Shown piece after piece: positions 8,328 through 16,606 of a stretch of 64,000 bases of DNA (position 1 is the first letter of the stretch; every line of letters begins with the position of its first letter). Both the position numbers and the translations under genes were made by a program. The stretch is from Algoriphagus litoralis. GTDB taxonomy: Bacteria > Bacteroidota > Bacteroidia > Cytophagales > Cyclobacteriaceae. The notes under the pieces are model-generated. The model was not told the origin of the DNA, did no database searches, and was given only the letters and a program-made list of their open reading frames with translations. The stretch is from the NCBI RefSeq assembly GCF_003259255.1, contig NZ_QGOL01000008.1:248001-312000 (forward strand), in the 5' to 3' direction.

Positions 8328-8347
8328 TTTATTTAACAGCTACGATA

Positions 8348-8367
8348 CTTCGACTTCGCTCAGCACA
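8348..8367. repeat. Decayed copy of the CTTCGACTCCGCTCAG repeat
   Basis: CTTCGACTTCGCTCAGCACA differs by few bases from the right end of the element at 1489-1560. No partner arm is seen. Confidence 0.4.
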
Positions 8368-8441
8368 AGAATACGATTTACGAGATAAAAAGAACTTCAA
8401 TCATCTCTTTAAATAGATCTTTGGCAAACTCCATTTAACCA

Positions 8442-8834
8442 CTAAAAAATTGATTTCAGCCCCAAGTGCTCCACAAAGGGTTCGAAATCCTTGTCCGAAT
8501 GAAGCAAAGCTATGTTTTTCTCAATGCAGTAAGTAGCAATGTAGGAGTCAATGGTTTTACGGATTGTGATGCCTTTTTTTCGCAAAAACCGATAATTCTG
8601 AGCGGATTTCAGAGCCAGTTCTTTATTGGTTAATAATAAAAAGGGAATGTCTTCGAAAAAATCTTGACCTATCTCAAAATCCTTATCTGCTTTAAAGCCC
8701 TGCATCACTTCTCCATAGATTAAGTCGCCTATAGCAAAAATTGACGCTCCAATTCCATGGAAAACAAAATCTGTCTGCTTGGTTTCCACTCCATTGAAAT
8801 AATCAATCCAAACTGAACTATCAACCAAAATCAC
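8442..8834 (-). CDS. vapC: VapC-type PIN-domain toxin
   Basis: The 130-residue protein is a complete PIN domain, the usual length for VapC ribonucleases. The acidic active-site residues are present: D5 (MILVDSSVWIDYF), E42 (IYGEVMQG), D96 (RKTIDSYIA) and D114/D116 (HSDKDF). VapC toxins cleave tRNA or rRNA when the antitoxin is degraded. The gene overlaps the upstream antitoxin gene by 14 bases, the standard coupled arrangement. The RNA target cannot be inferred. Confidence 0.9.
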   Translation of the reverse strand: MILVDSSVWIDYFNGVETKQTDFVFHGIGASIFAIGDLIYGEVMQGFKADKDFEIGQDFFEDIPFLLLTNKELALKSAQNYRFLRKKGITIRKTIDSYIATYCIEKNIALLHSDKDFEPFVEHLGLKSIF

Positions 8835-9024
8835 GGCCTTCTCGCATTTCGTCCAAGTTTCCTTCCCACTTAAGCTTTCCTCTCAAATCTTTTAACCTCT
8901 CTTGCTTCTTTAAAGACACCATCTGTGCCAAAGCAGCCTCCACCACAGCCTTTTTGGTTTTGATCCCGGTAAGCCTCATCGCTTCTTTGATCAAGTCGTC
9001 GTCAATGTCAATATTTGTTCTCAT
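8821..9024 (-). CDS. vapB: VapB-type antitoxin (ribbon-helix-helix)
   Basis: The ATG at 9024 gives a 67-residue protein starting MRTNIDIDDDLIKEAM, the standard opening of type II VapB antitoxins. The N-terminal half is a ribbon-helix-helix DNA-binding unit (1-40). The acidic/basic C-terminal tail, with KWEGNLDEMREGRDFG, should wrap the toxin. The frame extends nine codons upstream to 9051, but the shorter start matches the family. The pair likely autoregulates its promoter between 9025 and 9080, where TGTGTACA-TTTTTATAAATA-TACACA forms an imperfect palindrome over 9025-9050. Confidence 0.88.
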   Translation of the reverse strand: MRTNIDIDDDLIKEAMRLTGIKTKKAVVEAALAQMVSLKKQERLKDLRGKLKWEGNLDEMREGRDFG

Positions 9025-9050
9025 GTGTACAATTTTTATAAATATACACA
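9025..9050. promoter_or_regulatory. Palindromic operator candidate of vapBC
   Basis: TGTGTA (9025-9030) and TACACA (9045-9050) form a perfect 6-bp inverted repeat immediately 5' of the antitoxin start codon. This is where VapBC complexes normally bind to repress their own operon. Confidence 0.45.
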
Positions 9051-9178
9051 TTTGACTCTTTAAAGGTTCTCTGATTCAAAAGCTTGATTGTGGATTTGCT
9101 AAAAAAGTGTCTCTTTTCGGAGCTATCGACAAACCTTACAATTTTCAATTTTTTCAATCTTTCAATTTTTCAAATGGC

Positions 9179-9186
9179 TACCTTTG
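9179..9186 (+). promoter_or_regulatory. Putative -7 box of purM
   Basis: TACCTTTG matches the Bacteroidota -7 consensus TAnnTTTG. The implied start is near 9193, 18 bases before the purM start codon. No TTTG is found at -33. Confidence 0.4.
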
Positions 9187-9210
9187 CGCTAACCAAAACT
9201 TTCCCTCGCT

Positions 9211-10374
9211 ATGAACGAGCGCTACATGCAGCGCGGAGTTTCCGCATCCAAAGAAGACGTTCACAACGCCATTTCCAAGTTAGATAAAGGCCTTTTTCCT
9301 CAAGCTTTTTGTAAAATCGTCGAAGATACACTGGGCAATGATCCTGAATACTGCAACATCATGCACGCTGACGGTGCAGGCACAAAGTCTTCCTTGGCTT
9401 ACCTCTATTGGAAAGAAACAGGCGATCTCAGTGTCTGGAAGGGAATCGCACAGGATGCAATCATCATGAATACCGACGATCTACTTTGCGTTGGTGCAAT
9501 CAACAATATTCTTGTTTCCTCCACAATCGGGAGAAACAAGAATCTCATTCCCGGAGAAGTAATCTCAGCGATCATTCAGGGAACGGAAGAAGTCCTGCAA
9601 ATGCTGCGTGACAACGGGGTAAATGTGGTCCTTACCGGAGGAGAAACTGCCGATGTGGGGGATTTGGTCCGAACGATCATTGTAGATAGTACAGTGACTT
9701 GCCGAATGCGTCGGGACGAAGTCATATCCAATGACAAGATTCAGGCTGGTGATGTAATCGTCGGACTTTCATCCTATGGTCAAGCCAACTATGAAACTGA
9801 ATACAACGGAGGAATGGGAAGCAATGGTCTGACCTCAGCACGTCATGACATTTTCAATAAACTTTTGAAAACCAAATATCCTGAAAGCTTCGATCCTGCT
9901 GTTCCCGATGACTTGATCTACTCGGGAAAATATAACCTAACCGATCCTGCTCCAGGAGCTCCTGTTAATATGGGCAAACTGGTGCTATCCCCAACACGGA
10001 CCTATGCGCCAATTATGGTGGATGTACTCAACTACATGCGTCCGCATGTTCACGGCTTGGTTCACTGCAGCGGTGGGGCTCAAACTAAAGTCCTGCATTT
10101 TGTAGACAAAGTGCATGTGATCAAAGACAACTTATTCGAAACGCCTCCTTTGTTCCAAGCTATTCAGGCCGAAAGTGGAACAGATTGGAAAGAAATGTAT
10201 AAAGTCTTCAATATGGGCCACCGGATGGAAATCTACCTGGACGAGCGCTATGCCGAAGAGATCATCGACATCGCTGAATCCTATGGTGTAGAAGCAAAAA
10301 TCATCGGCCGTGTCGAGCCACATGAAACCAAAAAAGTCACGATTCAGAGTCAGTATGGGGCTTTTGAATATTAG
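9211..10374 (+). CDS. purM: Phosphoribosylformylglycinamidine cyclo-ligase (AIR synthase, Bacteroidota type)
   Basis: The 387-residue protein has the PurM fold. PurM closes the imidazole ring of AIR from FGAM with ATP in purine synthesis. Visible marks are the start MNERYMQRGVSASKEDVHNAI, typical of Bacteroidota AIR synthases, HADGAGTKSSLA (phosphate-binding, about 52-63), the acidic NTDDLLCVGA (about 91-100), LTGGETADVGD (about 141-151) and the glycine-rich VHCSGGAQTK near residue 290. It is longer than E. coli PurM (345) and belongs to the divergent AIR synthase-related group. The ATG at 9211 fits the -7 box at 9179. It stands alone downstream of the vapBC pair. Confidence 0.9.
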   Translation: MNERYMQRGVSASKEDVHNAISKLDKGLFPQAFCKIVEDTLGNDPEYCNIMHADGAGTKSSLAYLYWKETGDLSVWKGIAQDAIIMNTDDLLCVGAINNILVSSTIGRNKNLIPGEVISAIIQGTEEVLQMLRDNGVNVVLTGGETADVGDLVRTIIVDSTVTCRMRRDEVISNDKIQAGDVIVGLSSYGQANYETEYNGGMGSNGLTSARHDIFNKLLKTKYPESFDPAVPDDLIYSGKYNLTDPAPGAPVNMGKLVLSPTRTYAPIMVDVLNYMRPHVHGLVHCSGGAQTKVLHFVDKVHVIKDNLFETPPLFQAIQAESGTDWKEMYKVFNMGHRMEIYLDERYAEEIIDIAESYGVEAKIIGRVEPHETKKVTIQSQYGAFEY

Positions 10375-10397
10375 TTATTGGGTTAAGAGTTAATAGT

Positions 10398-10450
10398 TTT
10401 TCAATCTTCGATATTCAAAATTTAGCATTCGATATTCGATATTAATAGTT
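10398..10450. repeat. Degenerate TTCGATATT array
   Basis: Repeated units TTCGATATTCAAAAT, CATTCGATATT and CGATATTAATAG follow the purM stop codon. They resemble the array at 4614-4690. Confidence 0.4.
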
Positions 10451-10567
10451 AATGGTTAATATTAAAAAGTTAATAGTGACCTGATATTCAAACTTAATAC
10501 TTTGTTGTAAAGACTCAAGTATCTGACTAGTATCCGTACTTTTTAATGTTGATATTAAACTCAGGCC

Positions 10568-10604
10568 TCTCAAATCATAAATCAAAACTCGTAAATCGTA
10601 AATC
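10568..10604. repeat. Short tandem heptamer-like repeat (AAATCGT)n
   Basis: CAAATCATAAATCAAAACTCG followed by TAAATCGTAAATC gives about four drifting copies of a 7-base unit AAATCGT just before the ceramidase-like gene. The promoter of that gene must overlap it or lie beyond it. Confidence 0.4.
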
Positions 10605-10606
10605 CT

Positions 10607-11935
10607 TTGTCTCGCTTTTTCAAAATTCTTGCTTGGATTCTAGGAATAATTCTTCTGATAGGAATTGCCACGATCACTACAGTAGACCGATCGCCTATCG
10701 AAGCACAGGATTTTTATCATCAAACTTTCGAGCAGCTTGAAAATACTCCCTGGCAAGGTTCTGAGGGTGATTATTGGGCAGCGGGATGGGGAAAAGCCAA
10801 TGTTACACCTGATGAACCCGCGCCCTTGGTAGGATACGCACCTCGAGGGCCTTATGAGTTTGTCCAGGATAGCAGCTATGTCAAAGCCATCACGCTAACC
10901 AATGGCAAAACCACAGTAGCTTGGCTGAATTATGAACTGTTGATCGTCCATCCTGCACTGGCTAAAGCCATCGAGGCTGGCGTGGCAAATTCCGGGTTCG
11001 CACCGGATCAATTGATTTTCACAGCGACACATACTCACTCCGGAATGGGAGGCTACATGCCCGGAGCAATGGGCAAACTGGCATTTGGTGGCTATGATCA
11101 GGCTTTTGTGGATTTCATGGTAGGGAAGAGCATATCTGCTCTTCAGGAAGCTTTATCTTCCCAAGACACCGTTTCCCTCAGCTTTCGCAAAGTTGACGCC
11201 GGAAACTATGTGGCAAATCGATTTGTCAAAGACGGTCCTTATGACCCCTTTGTGCGCCAGTTGATTTTCACCAAAAACTCAGGAGAAAAAGCCTCTCTTT
11301 TCACGTATTCGGCCCATGCCACATGTTTGAGCTCAAAGTTCATGGGACTATCGGGCGACTACCCCAAGTACCTTACCCGAGCTTTGGAAGCCCGTGAATA
11401 TGAATTTGCGATGTATGCAGCGGGGACAGTTGGCAGTCATCGACCGCTTGCCCCAGGAAATACCCCTGAAAAAATTCAGGAGTATGCCTCAAGCTTGGAC
11501 TCTGCGATTTGGCTGCGAATGACTCAATATGCTACGCTAAAAAATCCTAGAATCGCCCACTCACGCTTGGAAATCGGTCTCCGCGAGCCACATTTGCGGA
11601 TTTCTGACAACTTACGGATCCGACCTTGGCTTTTTGATTACTTATTGGGAGATACCAATCCCCATTTTGATTTTACCCAAGTAGGAAACTTATTACTGAT
11701 CAGTTCAAGTGGTGAAATATCAGGAGTATTCTTTGAAGAATGGGATAAACTGGCCAAAGAAAAAGGCCTCAATCTGATTGTGACAACTTTCAACGGAGGA
11801 TATATCGGTTACATCACTCCAGACCAACTCTACGATGAGCACTATCATGAAGTCAGGGAAACGAACTGGTACGGACCGGGAAACGGAACATACTTCGACA
11901 AAATGATCAAACGAAGCATCGAAAAGGCGAACTGA
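10607..11935 (+). CDS. Neutral/alkaline non-lysosomal ceramidase-like membrane-anchored hydrolase
   Basis: The 442-residue protein begins at a TTG codon (10607), since no ATG precedes the N-terminal membrane helix (about 5-25). The extracytoplasmic body resembles the N-terminal domain of neutral ceramidases: GWGKANVTPDEPAPLVGYAPRG at the start, the zinc-ligand-like THTHSGMGGY near 145 and YSAHATCLSS near 233. Neutral ceramidases split ceramide into sphingosine and fatty acid. This protein is shorter than the 650-780-residue enzymes and lacks their C-terminal Ig-like domain, so substrate is uncertain. Sphingolipids do occur in Bacteroidota, which makes the role plausible. Confidence 0.78.
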   Translation: MSRFFKILAWILGIILLIGIATITTVDRSPIEAQDFYHQTFEQLENTPWQGSEGDYWAAGWGKANVTPDEPAPLVGYAPRGPYEFVQDSSYVKAITLTNGKTTVAWLNYELLIVHPALAKAIEAGVANSGFAPDQLIFTATHTHSGMGGYMPGAMGKLAFGGYDQAFVDFMVGKSISALQEALSSQDTVSLSFRKVDAGNYVANRFVKDGPYDPFVRQLIFTKNSGEKASLFTYSAHATCLSSKFMGLSGDYPKYLTRALEAREYEFAMYAAGTVGSHRPLAPGNTPEKIQEYASSLDSAIWLRMTQYATLKNPRIAHSRLEIGLREPHLRISDNLRIRPWLFDYLLGDTNPHFDFTQVGNLLLISSSGEISGVFFEEWDKLAKEKGLNLIVTTFNGGYIGYITPDQLYDEHYHEVRETNWYGPGNGTYFDKMIKRSIEKAN

Positions 11936-12023
11936 TTCAAAAGGGAAGTTTTGTCCCGAAGAAAGTGAATTCAGTCCTAAAGACTACCCGCAATTATGCC
12001 CTATTTTGTCAAAAGCTAAAAAA

Positions 12024-12404
12024 ATGAATAATTCCCCTAGCCTTCTTACCAGCATTCTAACCTGCAAATGCCCCAAATGCAGAAAAGGACATATGTTTGA
12101 AAAGGGAAATCTATTTCATCCTATGCGATTCCACAGAATGCACAAAAACTGTGAACGCTGTGGTCAAAGCTTTGATCCAGAACCCGGTTTTTACTTCGGC
12201 GCCATGTTTGTCAGCTATGGAATAAATACGGCACTATTCATCGGTGTTTGGGTCCTACTCTCGATTTTTGTCAAGGACTATAGTTTAACGGTTCTGCTTT
12301 CGCTTTTGGGGATAACTGTGATACTTTTCCTTCCTTTAACCTATAGAATAAGTCGAGCAATTTGGATTGCTATTTTTGTCCGATTTCAAAAAAGTGTTCC
12401 CTAA
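12024..12404 (+). CDS. DUF983 family membrane protein
   Basis: The product has a zinc-ribbon-like N-terminus with two cysteine pairs (CPKC and CERC) followed by two hydrophobic segments, the DUF983 arrangement. It is probably an inner-membrane protein; its function is unknown. I chose the ATG at 12024 (MNNSPSLLTSILTCKCPKC). A TTG six codons upstream at 12006 is in frame and possible. It is convergent with the methyltransferase gene. Confidence 0.85.
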   Translation: MNNSPSLLTSILTCKCPKCRKGHMFEKGNLFHPMRFHRMHKNCERCGQSFDPEPGFYFGAMFVSYGINTALFIGVWVLLSIFVKDYSLTVLLSLLGITVILFLPLTYRISRAIWIAIFVRFQKSVP

Positions 12405-12459
12405 TCCTCGAATTTCAATTCTAGGAAGAATTAAAAATAAGCCCTATGGTATCAGCGCT

Positions 12460-13053
12460 TCAGGAAATCCCATAAAGCTGCGACTTAATCCATCCTTTGC
12501 GCCAAATTTTTTCTTGCCTTAGAATAAAACCAGCCTTGACCAATAACTGAGGAATCCTAGGCAAATCCTTTCTCCTGTGGTTTGTTGAAATCCGAAAGAA
12601 TCTGATCATTGCTATCTGAGAAAACCTTTGCTTTAAGCCAACGGGTTCAAAAAAGTCAGAAACAACCACCTCACCTTTAGGTAAAAGGGCGTCTTTAATT
12701 TTTGAAAGCAGAAGGCTAATTTCATCATCAGCCAGTGTATCCAGCACAAACGGTAGGTAGATTCGGTCAAACTTCCCAGTTCCTGGCCAAGCCCCTGACT
12801 GAACACTTAAGCTTGAGCCAGCAAGATTTTGCCTCGCTATTTGAGTCATCTTGGCTGACAAATCCCAATACTCTCCTTGTACATTCTCTCTAAATTCCCG
12901 GTAAGCGACCCCATCTCCACCTCCAATAATCAATATTTTTTTCCCAGCAATCCCCTCTAGGAAGGCTTGGTTTGCGTAGATTAAGTCACGGCCAAAAACA
13001 GACCGAGAAATCAGCTGATAAATAGGCGCTAGAAAACCATAATCGTCTGACAT
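12460..13053 (-). CDS. Class I SAM-dependent methyltransferase
   Basis: The 197-residue protein shows the Rossmann-like motif I (KKILIIGGGDGVAYREF, residues 38-54), a motif II acidic position (EYWDLSAKM) and a motif IV region (FDRIYLPFVLDTLADDEI) near 110. VVVSDFFEP near 139 is the motif V/VI-like strand seen in ubiquinone/menaquinone-type methyltransferases. The substrate cannot be named. It is a probable cytoplasmic enzyme in a single-gene unit, convergent with DUF983. Confidence 0.8.
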   Translation of the reverse strand: MSDDYGFLAPIYQLISRSVFGRDLIYANQAFLEGIAGKKILIIGGGDGVAYREFRENVQGEYWDLSAKMTQIARQNLAGSSLSVQSGAWPGTGKFDRIYLPFVLDTLADDEISLLLSKIKDALLPKGEVVVSDFFEPVGLKQRFSQIAMIRFFRISTNHRRKDLPRIPQLLVKAGFILRQEKIWRKGWIKSQLYGIS

Positions 13054-13227
13054 GAGTAAAGTAACTAGTAGTAAGACGTAAGTATCAAGACATGAGAAGC
13101 AAGAGACAAGAAGTAGAAGTGAAATTCAATTCTCAATGATCAATTTTCAATTAGGGCAATTAATGCTCAGTTGAACTGTCTTGCATCTTGTATCTTACAT
13201 CTAAAGTTTCCCAAAATAACCCATTGA

Positions 13228-14586
13228 ATGAAAAACCTATTCAAAAAAATCTCAGGATTCCGTCATCTTCTCCAAAGTGTGGACTTAGACCAAATCGCCA
13301 AACTGGCTGAAAAAGTAGATTTGCCAAAAATGGTGGGACTCGTCTCTCAAATGAGTGAATCCGATCTTTCCAAAATGATGGGAATGCTGAAAGGTGGAAG
13401 CAAACCCAAAGAAATTCCAGCAATCAATGGTGATTTTTATGAATTAGGCAAAACCCTCGCGCCCGAGGAGCGCGAAATCCAGCTTAAAGTCAGGGAATTT
13501 ATGAATCGGGAGATCAAACCCATCGCGAATCATTACTGGAATCGGGCAGAATTCCCCATGCAGATCATTCCTAAAATGGCCGAACTCAACATTGCCGGAC
13601 TGACCTACCATGGCTATGGCTGTCCAGGAAATTCTGCCCTTTTGGAAGGCTTCATCGCTATGGAAATGGCTCGTGTGGACACTTCGATTTCTACCTTTTT
13701 CGGAGTCCAAAGCGGGCTGGCGATGGGTTCCATTTATCTCTGTGGATCGGAGGAGCAAAAACAGGAATGGCTGCCAAAAATGCAGAAACTGGAAAAAATT
13801 GGAGCTTTTGGTCTAACCGAACCCGAAGTAGGTTCTGGGGCGGCGGGTGGACTGACCACTACCTGCAAACGGGAGGGAGAAATCTGGAAAATCAATGGGC
13901 AAAAGAAATGGATCGGAAACGCTACTTTTTCAGATATCACGATCATTTGGGCGAGAGACTTGGACGATAATCAAGTGAAAGGCTTTATCGTCAGAAAAGA
14001 GAATCCTGGATTTTTGGCAGAAAAAATGGAAGATAAAATGGCGCTCCGTATTGTCCAAAATGCACTTATCACACTCACTGAATGCGAGGTACCTGAGTCT
14101 GACAGGCTGCAGGAAGCCAATTCATTTCGCGATACTGCCAAGGTCCTGCGTATGACCCGAGCAGGTGTGGCCTGGCAAGCAGTAGGCTGTGCCCGCGGTG
14201 CCTATGAATTGGCATTGGCGTACACCAACGAACGAATCCAATTTGGACGACCGATTGCGTCATTTCAGTTGGTTCAGGATCTGCTGGTGACCATGCTTGG
14301 CGATCTGACTGCTATGCAGACTATGGTTTTCAGATTATCCGAAATGCAGGATCAGGGAGAATTGTTGGATGAGCATGCTTCCTTGGCCAAGGTATTCTGT
14401 ACACTTCGAATGCGTTCCATTGTGGATCATGCGCGGGAGCTTTTTGGGGGAAATGGAATTTTGCTGGAGCATAACATTGCCCGCTTCGTGGCAGATGCAG
14501 AAGCAGTGTATTCCTACGAAGGCACGAAGGAAATCAATTCCCTGATTGTGGGAAGGGCGATTACAGGCCACAGTGCTTTTGTGTAA
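13228..14586 (+). CDS. Acyl-CoA dehydrogenase family protein with N-terminal helical extension
   Basis: The 452-residue flavoenzyme has the acyl-CoA dehydrogenase fold: N-terminal helices from about 70, FGLTEPEVGSGAAGG (FAD/substrate loop near 194-208), KKWIGNATFSD (near 225) and the catalytic base Glu431 in YSYEGTKEIN. RIQFGRPIASFQ and the LFGGNGIL motif near 405 resemble glutaryl-CoA or short-chain dehydrogenases, so a glutaryl-CoA-like enzyme is possible. Residues 1-65 are an extra amphipathic helical stretch with repeated DLxKM/DLPKM patterns not found in the core fold. It acts in acyl-CoA beta-oxidation or amino acid breakdown with an electron-transfer flavoprotein. Confidence 0.88.
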   Translation: MKNLFKKISGFRHLLQSVDLDQIAKLAEKVDLPKMVGLVSQMSESDLSKMMGMLKGGSKPKEIPAINGDFYELGKTLAPEEREIQLKVREFMNREIKPIANHYWNRAEFPMQIIPKMAELNIAGLTYHGYGCPGNSALLEGFIAMEMARVDTSISTFFGVQSGLAMGSIYLCGSEEQKQEWLPKMQKLEKIGAFGLTEPEVGSGAAGGLTTTCKREGEIWKINGQKKWIGNATFSDITIIWARDLDDNQVKGFIVRKENPGFLAEKMEDKMALRIVQNALITLTECEVPESDRLQEANSFRDTAKVLRMTRAGVAWQAVGCARGAYELALAYTNERIQFGRPIASFQLVQDLLVTMLGDLTAMQTMVFRLSEMQDQGELLDEHASLAKVFCTLRMRSIVDHARELFGGNGILLEHNIARFVADAEAVYSYEGTKEINSLIVGRAITGHSAFV

Positions 14587-14791
14587 TCTCAGAAATCAAA
14601 GTCAAAACGATCAAGGAGAAACGAAAAAGTCTATTCAAAACGAAGAATCCCAGAGCAATATAGCTTATGCGAGCTATTTGGCTAGGTATTTTTCAATATC
14701 GCAGTAAAATGGAGAGACTAATGACCTTCTTCCTAGTATCCACGGGGGAAAACTTTCGTGATTCTTGATGACTCCTCCATAGAAGAGTCGG

Positions 14792-15628
14792 TCAAAGAAG
14801 AAGAAGTAATACGGGAAACATAAAACTCGCTTCCATCCGGCCTCTTTTCGCCTCAATAGAAATCCCTGTAGCGAAAAAAGTCAAATAATGCACCAGAAGC
14901 ATGAGCAGTAAAACACAAGCAAATGGCCGATAAAATGAAGGCAAAAAGATAAATCCAGCCAAACTCAGGAAAATCAACAGGAAGGCTAGTCTACGAATCC
15001 AAATCAAGAGCTTACCTGGCTCCACAGTCAATGCTGCAGAAGCAAATCCATGGGTTTCATCTTCTTTACGGTCGAGAAACGAAAACATCAACAGGTTGAG
15101 AAATGCTAAACCGATGTAAGCAGGAATAAAAAGCAGGTTTTGCCAAGTCAAATCAATCCCCTCCAGTCGAAGGAGTGGGATCCATGCTATACCCAAAACA
15201 TAAAATACAGCCGTACTGAATTCTTTGATCAGACCTGCTGCTTTTCCAGCTTTTCTCACGAGAAGCATTGTCAACAAAATAATTGCACCAAATCCGATAC
15301 TGAGATAGAATTCTCCTCCCAATCCCAATACCCGATAGGCCAGAAAAAGGCCGCAAAGAGCGATGGGGACTACAAACAGCATTAAAATCCCGCCAAACTT
15401 TTGGTAAAAAGCAAAACGAGAAGAAACTGGAGATGTAAGCTGACGAGAATCCAAAACATGATCAAGCGTGTAGATACACCAGACGGCCATGCCCAAAAGT
15501 TGGTAAACCAAAGGATCCAACTCAGTATGAAAAAGCTTGGAAAAAAACAGTAAGCCAGCCAAGGCCCCTCCCACTACATCCAAGGAAAGTCTGGAAAATG
15601 TACGATACATCGACTGAAGAAATGCCAT
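14792..15628 (-). CDS. UbiA prenyltransferase-like polytopic membrane protein
   Basis: The 278-residue protein has about eight to nine hydrophobic helices. An aspartate motif follows the second helix (YTLDHVLDSR, D56 and D60), and a second acidic loop, SFLDRKEDETHGFASAALT, lies near 190-210. This spacing of two Asp-rich loops is that of UbiA-family prenyltransferases, though both motifs are degenerate (classical N/DDxxD and DxxxD). The substrate is unknown. The reading frame ends in a run of leucines (VLLLLL) without a clear last loop; another frame stays open to 14674 (see findings). Family assignment is moderate. Confidence 0.55.
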   Translation of the reverse strand: MAFLQSMYRTFSRLSLDVVGGALAGLLFFSKLFHTELDPLVYQLLGMAVWCIYTLDHVLDSRQLTSPVSSRFAFYQKFGGILMLFVVPIALCGLFLAYRVLGLGGEFYLSIGFGAIILLTMLLVRKAGKAAGLIKEFSTAVFYVLGIAWIPLLRLEGIDLTWQNLLFIPAYIGLAFLNLLMFSFLDRKEDETHGFASAALTVEPGKLLIWIRRLAFLLIFLSLAGFIFLPSFYRPFACVLLLMLLVHYLTFFATGISIEAKRGRMEASFMFPVLLLLL

Positions 15629-15762
15629 GGCCGAAAATAAAGCCTAAAATTGGGAATCTTGTAAGTCTGTGATCACTTTGATTTGGCTGTCCTTATCAAT
15701 GGGTGGCACTTGTGGAATTTTTCAATTTTTCTAAACGATAAAAAGTATATTCAACTTTAAAA

Positions 15763-16413
15763 ATGAACCCAAAAATCATGAAAAACCTATCCTTCCTATT
15801 CGCAGCAATGCTTTTATCAGCCCTTTCATTTGCTCAAAGTCCCATCAAAATCGCTTTTGTCGGAAACTCTATTACACAGGGCCCAGGCCGGGACAATCCC
15901 AACAGCTACCCGCTTCAGGTAGGTGCTATGCTTGGTGATGCTTATGAAGTGAAAAACTTCGGAGTCAGTGGACGTACGCTGCTCAAAAAAGGCGATTACC
16001 CGTATTGGAACGAGCCCCAGTTTCAGGAGGTCAAAGATTTTGCCCCGGATGTGGTGGTGATCAAACTAGGGACTAACGATTCCAAACCACAAAACTGGGC
16101 ACACAAAGCTGATTTTGTTAAAGATTACCTAGATCTAATAGCTGAGTTTCGTGGGCACATGCCAGCTGATGGTAAAGTCTATGTCGTCATTCCGGTTCCC
16201 GTGACCCGAGAAAATTTCAGCATCACCCCAGACGTCATGGACAATGAACAACGACTCATGCTTTATGAAGTCATTCAAAAGTCAGGAGCTGAGATGATTG
16301 ACCTCTATACGCCGCTGATGGACAAATCAGAACTATTGCCTGATGGAGTTCACCCGAATAACGAAGGGCTGAAGATCATGGCTGAAGTAGTGGCCAGAAG
16401 GATTAGACTTTAA
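15763..16413 (+). CDS. Secreted SGNH/GDSL-family hydrolase
   Basis: The 216-residue protein carries a signal peptide (to about residue 25, cleaved after LSFAQ). The SGNH blocks are clear: FVGNSITQG with nucleophile Ser36, the glycine of block II in NFGVSGRT, GTNDSK with N105, and DGVHPN with D194 and H197. Such enzymes hydrolyse acyl esters of carbohydrates, lipids or peptidoglycan. Export suggests a sialate or acetyl-xylan esterase-like role, but the substrate is not readable. An alternative ATG six codons in (15778) also gives a signal peptide. It ends at a bidirectional terminator. Confidence 0.85.
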   Translation: MNPKIMKNLSFLFAAMLLSALSFAQSPIKIAFVGNSITQGPGRDNPNSYPLQVGAMLGDAYEVKNFGVSGRTLLKKGDYPYWNEPQFQEVKDFAPDVVVIKLGTNDSKPQNWAHKADFVKDYLDLIAEFRGHMPADGKVYVVIPVPVTRENFSITPDVMDNEQRLMLYEVIQKSGAEMIDLYTPLMDKSELLPDGVHPNNEGLKIMAEVVARRIRL

Positions 16414-16552
16414 CTTGTTGAATTGTGTAATCGGTTACTTGTCTAACTGATCGGGTGCCTCAGAGCGTGTCCTCACTCGAACCTGCTAATCAGATCCCCA
16501 AGAAGGGTAGGTACTCTTATCATTGATTGAAATAAACCTTACTCTATCAAAC

Positions 16553-16586
16553 AAAAACGGCCTCAGCTAATCTGAGGCCATTTTTT
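16553..16586. terminator. Bidirectional terminator between the SGNH hydrolase and baeRF genes
   Basis: A perfect 8-bp stem, GGCCTCAG (16559-16566) and CTGAGGCC (16572-16579), is bordered by AAAAAC on the left and TTTTTT on the right. It can stop transcripts from both convergent genes. Confidence 0.8.
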
Positions 16587-16606
16587 ATATACTTAAGATT
16601 CAAAAA

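Noticed and set aside
14674-14856. Independent 60-codon minus-strand gene
   Set aside because: It overlaps the end of the UbiA-like gene, and its first half is the shifted frame of that gene. It is treated as a possible frameshift only.
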